Of a stretch of DNA of 49,769 nt, positions 45,504 to 49,769 are shown piece by piece. Numbering within the stretch: position 1 is the stretch's first letter; the number at the start of each line of letters is the position of its first letter. The DNA is from Ignavibacteria bacterium (GTDB lineage Bacteria > Bacteroidota > Ignavibacteria > Kapaibacteriales > Kapaibacteriaceae). The stretch lies in NCBI GenBank assembly GCA_947495975.1, contig CANMBE010000017.1, positions 1 through 49,769 of the forward strand. The letters are read 5' to 3'. The position numbers were made by a program, and so were the translations under genes. The notes below the pieces were generated by a model. The model did not search any database and was not told where the DNA came from. It was given only the letters and a program-made list of their open reading frames with translations.

Positions 45504-45864
45504 TGGAGATGCCGGGAGTCGAACCCGGGTCCGAAGTGGACTCTCCGAAGCTTACCACGTGTGTCTTCGATCTACGTTTTCTCGCCAAATGGGTAACCGA
45601 TCGATAGGTCCCTCTCAGCCAGTCTCAGTGTTTTCTCGCGCTATGCCCTGATACTCAGCTGCACGCCAGCTTGTTTGAAGCGTCACCGGAGAGGAAGGCA
45701 ACAAGCAACCATCCGTCCGATGGCATAACTACTTAATTAAGCAGCCATGCGATAACCGAAGTTATCTGCATTTGTGTTTCGCCGGTTGTATTAACGAGCT
45801 CCACCAGCGTAGCTCGACACGCATCTTCGTGATCGCCTCACCCCGTCGAGACCGTTACATCCCC
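45504..45864 (-). ncRNA. ssrA: transfer-messenger RNA (tmRNA)
   Basis: A 361-nt tmRNA on the reverse strand. The 5' end GGGGATGTAACGGTCTCGACGGGG is a classic tmRNA start, shown here in part as GGGGATGTAACGG. The 3' end has a T-arm with GGGTTCGACTCCC, and CATCTCC closes the acceptor stem against GGGGATG with one G-U pair. The terminal CCA is not encoded: after the A discriminator come CTT. The tag frame is read at 45769-45737 as GCA GAT AAC TTC GGT TAT CGC ATG GCT GCT TAA, giving ADNFGYRMAA, after an initial Ala from charged tmRNA. The resume codon is inferred. tmRNA with SmpB rescues stalled ribosomes. Confidence 0.95.
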
Positions 45865-45888
45865 AAGGGTAGCCATCAAAAATACGAA

Positions 45889-46788
45889 TTACTCGTTCGA
45901 CATCATCTCAACAAAGTTTCTTACTTCTTCCATATACCACTGCGGTGTGCTTGTAGCACCTGAGATGCCCACCGTCTCTGCACCCTCAAGCCACTCTGAT
46001 TGCAATTCATCGGTGTTTTCAATGAAGTATGTCTTCTGATTTGCTTTCCTTGCAACATTGAAAAGAACCTTTCCATTCGACGAAGCATGGCCTGCTACAA
46101 AGAGGATTACATCATTATCAGCAGCAAACTTTGAGAGCTGACCTTCCCTACCGCTCACTTGACCACAGATAGTGTCCTTGGCGTGAAACTCTGTTGCAAT
46201 GTCTTCCATGGTGTCTACAACAAGCTCTGAAATCCGCGTCTTGAGTACATCTCGCACAGCTAAAAACGTGGGCCTGTCCATGGTGGTCTGTGAAAACAAA
46301 ACAGTCTTGCTCTCCAACTCCACCAATTCATTTGCTTCTTCTACTGACGTAACTACAACGCACTGATCACGTACAACACCTCGTACACCTAGCACCTCTG
46401 CATGATCCTTTTTGCCAAAAACAACAATCTGATAGCCTTGGTCCCAGAACTTGCGAACGCGCTCTTGCAGTTTTGTCACAACCGGACACGTTGCATCAAC
46501 AATCTCAATACCATGTTCCCACGCAAGACGGTAGGTCTCAGGAGGCTCTCCATGTGCTCGGATAATGACTTTTGCGCCAGAATGCGCAAGACGCGGAAAA
46601 TCAACCACAGAAATTGTGGTAAGCCCTTTGTCCTCTAATCGTTGAGTTTCTTTTGGGTTGTGTATGATGTGACCGAGCACATACACATTGCGACTAGCAC
46701 GTGCGGCTGCGAGTTGGTCTTCGGCAATCTGCACTGTGCGAACTACGCCCCAGCAAAAGCCACTGTATTTGTCGATTGATACGATCAT
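45889..46788 (-). CDS. ispH: 4-hydroxy-3-methylbut-2-enyl diphosphate reductase
   Basis: A 299-residue iron-sulfur enzyme, the last step of the MEP pathway, giving IPP and DMAPP. The three cluster Cys residues are visible: FCWGV (Cys12), DATCPVV (near residue ~95) and the KDTICGQV segment (near ~195). The catalytic-site His/Glu segments HIIHNP, RAHGEP and the GATSTPQW motif near the end are also present. ATG 46788 is chosen because it puts Cys12 at the usual position; a start at 46809 would add 7 residues. It sits between cmk (24 nt away) and the tmRNA gene. ispH next to cmk is a common arrangement. Confidence 0.95.
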   Translation of the reverse strand: MIVSIDKYSGFCWGVVRTVQIAEDQLAAARASRNVYVLGHIIHNPKETQRLEDKGLTTISVVDFPRLAHSGAKVIIRAHGEPPETYRLAWEHGIEIVDATCPVVTKLQERVRKFWDQGYQIVVFGKKDHAEVLGVRGVVRDQCVVVTSVEEANELVELESKTVLFSQTTMDRPTFLAVRDVLKTRISELVVDTMEDIATEFHAKDTICGQVSGREGQLSKFAADNDVILFVAGHASSNGKVLFNVARKANQKTYFIENTDELQSEWLEGAETVGISGATSTPQWYMEEVRNFVEMMSNE

Positions 46789-46812
46789 TCGTGCCTCAAC
46801 ACATTTCAAATG

Positions 46813-47484
46813 TTAGAAGTTTGCACACTGCGATACAAGTTCAAGGATGCGCTCAACTTGCTCATCCATAGTAAGACGTGTTGTGTCCACCTCTGTTGCC
46901 CCCGCAGGTTTTACGAGGGGGCTCTCCTCTCGCTCACTGTCAATTTTATCGCGTCCAAGGATCTGCTGGCGAACCTCGTCTTCCGCTATCGATTCGCCCC
47001 GTTCTATGGCTTCAGAGAGCCGCCTCTTAATTCTTTCTTCTGTGTCGGCTGTAAAAAACACCTTTACCTCGGCATTCGGGAATACCACGCTGCCGATGTC
47101 TCGCCCATCCATTACAACCCCCCCCAGCAGACCAAGACTGCGCTGGCGCTGAACAAGTGCGCGTCGCACTCGTGGAAAGGCACTCACTTGGCTTACGCTT
47201 CCCGTTACGTTGGATTGGCGGATAGCCAACGAAACGTCCTCTCCATTGAGGAACACAGCCTGACTCTCATAGCCTGGCTCCATATGGATGTCGCACCGAT
47301 TTGCTAGCTCACCTAGAGACTCATCATCTAGTGACGTGCTTTCGCGTAGGGCCGCAAGAGTTACTGCTCGGTACATTGCACCGGAATCAATGTAGAGATA
47401 CCCAAGGCGGTGGGCAACTCTACGCGCCGTTGTACTCTTACCAGCGCCTGCCGGCCCATCAATTGTAACAATGATCTTTTTCAT
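46813..47484 (-). CDS. cmk: cytidylate kinase
   Basis: A 223-residue nucleoside monophosphate kinase that phosphorylates CMP and dCMP. The P-loop IDGPAGAGKSTTARRVA is at residues ~8-24. The substrate-binding YIDSGAMYRAVTL segment is at ~33-45, and VMDGRDIGSVVFPNAEVKVFF lies in the centre near ~130. ATG 47484 precedes the P-loop at the usual distance; an ORF start at 47568 is a false extension. The gene is first in the reverse cmk-ispH pair and is divergent from phnC over 198 nt, which must contain promoters for both. Confidence 0.95.
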   Translation of the reverse strand: MKKIIVTIDGPAGAGKSTTARRVAHRLGYLYIDSGAMYRAVTLAALRESTSLDDESLGELANRCDIHMEPGYESQAVFLNGEDVSLAIRQSNVTGSVSQVSAFPRVRRALVQRQRSLGLLGGVVMDGRDIGSVVFPNAEVKVFFTADTEERIKRRLSEAIERGESIAEDEVRQQILGRDKIDSEREESPLVKPAGATEVDTTRLTMDEQVERILELVSQCANF

Positions 47485-47682
47485 AGGCACAACAAATCTA
47501 CACGAAACCCTGAACCACTCATGCTGTCTCAATGGGAAATTCCATACTTCAACATGTAGCCAGTGCACAACATTCGCAATGCCTCCTGTGAGTGGGTCTG
47601 TTTCTCTCCGGGGAATAGCCTTTGCGTCATTGATTGCACGTGGAGTGTGGCCAATGGAGACTGCGTAGCCGTATCTTGCGGT

Positions 47683-48447
47683 ATGGCATTGTTATCGGTT
47701 CGGGATCTAACCCATACGTATCCAAACGGATTTCAGGCGCTCAAAGGCGTTTCCTTTGACGTGGAAGCCGGAGAGTTTCTTGTTGTCATTGGTCTATCTG
47801 GGTCTGGTAAAAGCACCCTGCTGCGATGTATCAACCGACTCATTGAGCCAACGAGTGGCACAATTACATTTGACAGCGCAGACGTAACACACATCACTTC
47901 GAACGCCCTACGTGCTCATCGAGCACAAATCGGAATGATCTTTCAGCATTTCAATCTCATTCCTCGGCACAACGTGTTGAATAATGTGATGTATGGGGCT
48001 TTGGGGTACACGCCAACATTTGCTTCCCTCGTAGGAAAATTCTCTGATGAGCTTCATGCACGTGCGTTAGATGCATTGCGTGTAGTTGGGATTGCAGAGA
48101 AATCCTCAGTGCGCGCAGACACTCTTTCTGGAGGACAACAACAACGTGTTGCAATTGCGCGTGCGTTAATGCAACACCCACGGATGCTGCTCGCGGATGA
48201 GCCCGTTGCGTCACTCGATCCATCAACATCGCATTCGGTTATGTCCTACCTTGATCGCATCAACAAGGATATGAACACCACGGTTATCTGCAACCTGCAC
48301 TTCCTCTCGCTTGTGCGTCAATACGCTACCCGCGTTGTCGCACTTAAGGCAGGCGAACTTGTGTTCAATGGTTCGCCACACGAGATTACAGAGGAATGGT
48401 TTGCAACCATCTACGGTGAAGATGCAGTTGAGGTGGAGATCCGCTAG
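47683..48447 (+). CDS. phnC: phosphonate ABC transporter ATP-binding protein
   Basis: A 254-residue ABC ATPase of the PhnC type, energising import of phosphonate, phosphite or phosphate. Walker [10 protein letters not shown] is at residues 37-45, the Q-loop lies in IFQHFNLIPRHNVLNNV, the signature LSGGQQQRVAIARAL is near ~150, and Walker B MLLADEPVASLDP follows. The NVMYGALGYTPTFASL stretch after the Q-loop is typical of PhnC. ATG 47683 matches the family start; the upstream ORF to 47563 shows no protein-like features. The stop codon's G is the first base of the phnE GTG start, so the two are coupled. The cognate binding protein (phnD) is encoded ~32 kb away. Confidence 0.93.
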   Translation: MALLSVRDLTHTYPNGFQALKGVSFDVEAGEFLVVIGLSGSGKSTLLRCINRLIEPTSGTITFDSADVTHITSNALRAHRAQIGMIFQHFNLIPRHNVLNNVMYGALGYTPTFASLVGKFSDELHARALDALRVVGIAEKSSVRADTLSGGQQQRVAIARALMQHPRMLLADEPVASLDPSTSHSVMSYLDRINKDMNTTVICNLHFLSLVRQYATRVVALKAGELVFNGSPHEITEEWFATIYGEDAVEVEIR

Positions 48448-49448
48448 TGAAAAAACTTCTTTCCATCGTTATAGACATAGTACTTGGAGCCGCAGTTGCT
48501 GCGCTTCTCGAACGTGTTATCGCTCCATCATTAGCAGATGTTCAACCGTGGATGTTTAGCTGGCCCTCAATTGCCTTCATTGGCTCTGCCTCTGTGTGCT
48601 GGATGCTGTTAGGTTTAGTTTTCGGTGCTTCGCTCGGAAGACTCTACATAGGCCTTGAGGTAAAGGAAGGTACAGCTCGTACTATAGCAACTCATCTTGG
48701 ATTGTTTGCTCTCTCAACATTTATTATTGGTGGATGGATTGTCACAGACATTTCGCCCATTGAATTTCTATCAGGCGAGGGTCTGCAAGGGGCTGGGCGG
48801 ATCTTCGGAGCATTATTAACGCCTGAATTTGATGTTATTGGCGAGGCATTGTCTGCCATGGTTGTCACAATCTTTACAGCGTTCATGGCAACAGTTGTTG
48901 CTGTACCACTCAGCTTTGTTCTGAGTTTTCCGGCCGCACGAAACATGTTAGGTACGGGACTACTTGCCAAAACGATCTACATAGTGCTTCGCGCCATCCT
49001 CAACATTATGCGTTCAATGGAACCCATTATATGGGCTATCATTTTTAGCGTGTGGGTAGGCATTGGACCATTCGCAGGAATGTTGGCTCTTGTTATTCAT
49101 ACTATTGCTTCGTTAACAAAGCAATACAGTGAACAGATTGAAGATGTAAATGAAGGTCCGATTGAGGCAATCTCGGCAACAGGTGCAAACAGACTTCAAG
49201 TTTTATGGTTCGCAGTGGTTCCACAGTGCGTTATCCCATTTTTGTCTTTTACAATCTATCGCTGGGACATAAACGTCCGCATGGCAACCATCATAGGCTT
49301 TGTTGGTGGAGGTGGAATCGGTACGCTCCTCACGCAATATCAAGGCCTTGCACGTTATCACGAAGTTGGCACGCTTGTGATTCTCATTACTGCCGTAGTC
49401 TGGCTGCTCGATGTGGTTAGTTCAAGGATACGCGAAGCGCTGAGGTAA
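48447..49448 (+). CDS. phnE: phosphonate ABC transporter permease
   Basis: A 333-residue inner-membrane permease of the PhnE type with about six transmembrane helices. The EAA-type loop (GPIEAISATGANRLQVLWFAVVPQ, near residues ~235-258) docks onto PhnC; only its core 'EAISATGANRLQ' is characteristic. The ATIIGFVGGGGIG segment near ~280 is the typical ending of PhnE permeases. The N-terminal ~110 residues contain two helices more than the smallest PhnE forms. It begins at GTG 48447, overlapping the phnC stop by one base. It ends 106 nt before a convergent gene. Confidence 0.92.
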   Translation: MKKLLSIVIDIVLGAAVAALLERVIAPSLADVQPWMFSWPSIAFIGSASVCWMLLGLVFGASLGRLYIGLEVKEGTARTIATHLGLFALSTFIIGGWIVTDISPIEFLSGEGLQGAGRIFGALLTPEFDVIGEALSAMVVTIFTAFMATVVAVPLSFVLSFPAARNMLGTGLLAKTIYIVLRAILNIMRSMEPIIWAIIFSVWVGIGPFAGMLALVIHTIASLTKQYSEQIEDVNEGPIEAISATGANRLQVLWFAVVPQCVIPFLSFTIYRWDINVRMATIIGFVGGGGIGTLLTQYQGLARYHEVGTLVILITAVVWLLDVVSSRIREALR

Positions 49449-49554
49449 GAGGCTGGTTCTCGTGTGACTCGTCCATCGAGCAATGTATCGACAGTGCTGT
49501 CAATTGCGTTCCCGATGCGTTGAACAGCCCCCTTAATTGTGCCATAGTATGCAA

Positions 49555-49769
49555 TCACTGCGCTCCCACCCTAAACACCTTCATCACTTCATCTCCGAGA
49601 TGGTTGATGACCTTTACCGCAATCCTGCCGCTGTTGGGCTTATCGAATGGTCGTGATGTATCACTGTGCAAAGTAGCCCAAGCTGTTTCGTCGATCTCTG
49701 CTTTAAGCGTAGTCTTAAGTGCGCTGTAAGGATCGTTGGCGCCAAGGAAGTAGGCGTGACGTACAAAGA
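49555..49769 (-). CDS. C-terminal end of a probable DNA methyltransferase (partial)
   Basis: The reverse strand is open from the window edge to a TGA at 49555-49557, giving the last ~70 residues of a larger protein. The segment DETAWATLHSDTSRPF followed by SGRIAVKVINHLGDEVMKVF resembles the end of Mod-type site-specific DNA-methyltransferases associated with type III-like restriction-modification genes; this is motif recall and could instead be an associated helicase. A GTG at 49558 overlaps the stop (GTGA) and opens a 66-codon ORF that runs into phnE; I do not call it. The gene continues beyond base 49769. Confidence 0.5.
   Translation of the reverse strand, partial: FVRHAYFLGANDPYSALKTTLKAEIDETAWATLHSDTSRPFDKPNSGRIAVKVINHLGDEVMKVFRVGAQ

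Larger units (their letters stand above)
333..49532. repeat. dispersed octamer AAGGGGCT and variant AGGGGGCT
   Basis: By eye, AAGGGGCT starts at 2978, 6715, 11565, 12949, 19030, 29502, 31180, 31988, 32909, 34385, 38587, 43583 and 48787 on the plus strand. Its complement AGCCCCTT starts at 412, 8639, 15323, 19915, 29311 and 40172: 19 in all. The variant AGGGGGCT starts at 333, 25798, 29145, 37643 and 46916; its complement AGCCCCCT starts at 19008, 21847, 22089, 34988, 42529 and 49525. About one of each octamer is expected by chance at this base composition. Flanks are not conserved and copies occur in all coding phases and both senses, so it is not a protein motif or codon effect. Confidence 0.7.

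Noticed and set aside
45367-45588. 74-residue upstream extension of ArsC
   Set aside because: It runs into the mature tmRNA and precedes the true start just before the CX5R loop.
47563-47682. 40-residue upstream extension of PhnC
   Set aside because: The family start is at 47683; the extension is Cys-rich and without features.
49358-49558. 66-codon reverse ORF starting with GTGA overlap at the methyltransferase-like stop
   Set aside because: It overlaps the 3' end of phnE by about 90 nt and has no recognisable domain; the GTGA overlap may be chance.

Overview
The window reads as ordinary, densely packed bacterial chromosome of moderate GC (roughly 46-47% by eye) from the Bacteroidota/Chlorobiota side of the FCB group. 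A Kapabacteria- or Ignavibacteria-like organism is my best guess. The supporting signs are a secreted glycine-rich protein whose C-terminus resembles a type IX secretion sorting domain, an OmpA/PD40 protein, a tmRNA tag ending in Met-Ala-Ala (the Chlorobium tag, as I remember it, also ends MAA), a thioredoxin-reductase-like ferredoxin-NADP reductase without a CXXC motif, and few Shine-Dalgarno sequences. The placement is inference. I see no CRISPR array, insertion sequence or prophage.

Layout: 1-5.3 kb is a forward run of four secreted surface-type proteins. 5.3-12.2 kb is a reverse run: a cytochrome-c/VCBS propeller protein, purB, tsaB and mfd. 12.3-15.1 kb holds small membrane proteins, prmA (with an overlapping 56-codon membrane ORF), kdsC, a YtxH protein and a DUF948-like protein. 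15.1-18.1 kb has phnD, sucC and a DUF6580-type membrane protein. 18.1-24.1 kb is a reverse run: a GH113-like lipoprotein, the ferredoxin-NADP reductase, a flippase-like protein and uvrA. 24.2-28.9 kb is a forward run from rpmB through TPR and membrane proteins, including a CPBP protease. A short gap with a probable gene remnant and a good terminator precedes methylmalonyl-CoA mutase and ppx/gppA (29.2-32.3 kb). 32.4-38.6 kb is a reverse run: a fused E2-E1 2-oxoglutarate dehydrogenase, pgeF and comEC. recA and a recX-OmpA in-frame fusion point forward (38.7-42.0 kb). 42.0-47.5 kb is a reverse run: cmk, ispH, tmRNA, arsC, acr3 and GH57. phnC-phnE (47.7-49.4 kb) point forward, and the window ends inside the 3' part of a reverse-strand gene that looks like a DNA methyltransferase.

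Functional threads: central carbon metabolism (SucC, Kgd/OdhA-type 2-oxoglutarate dehydrogenase, single-subunit methylmalonyl-CoA mutase); DNA repair, recombination and uptake (Mfd, UvrA, RecA, RecX, ComEC); oxyanion handling (ArsC-Acr3, and phosphonate/phosphate-type PhnD and PhnCE about 32 kb apart); and cell-envelope and surface proteins.

The two most unusual observations are these. (1) The octamer AAGGGGCT occurs 19 times by eye count on the two strands, plus 11 copies of AGGGGGCT, where about one of each is expected by chance; this suggests a Chi-like, uptake-like or other chromosome-wide DNA signal. (2) RecX is fused in frame, with no stop codon, to a signal-peptide-like segment followed by a PD40 propeller and an OmpA domain.
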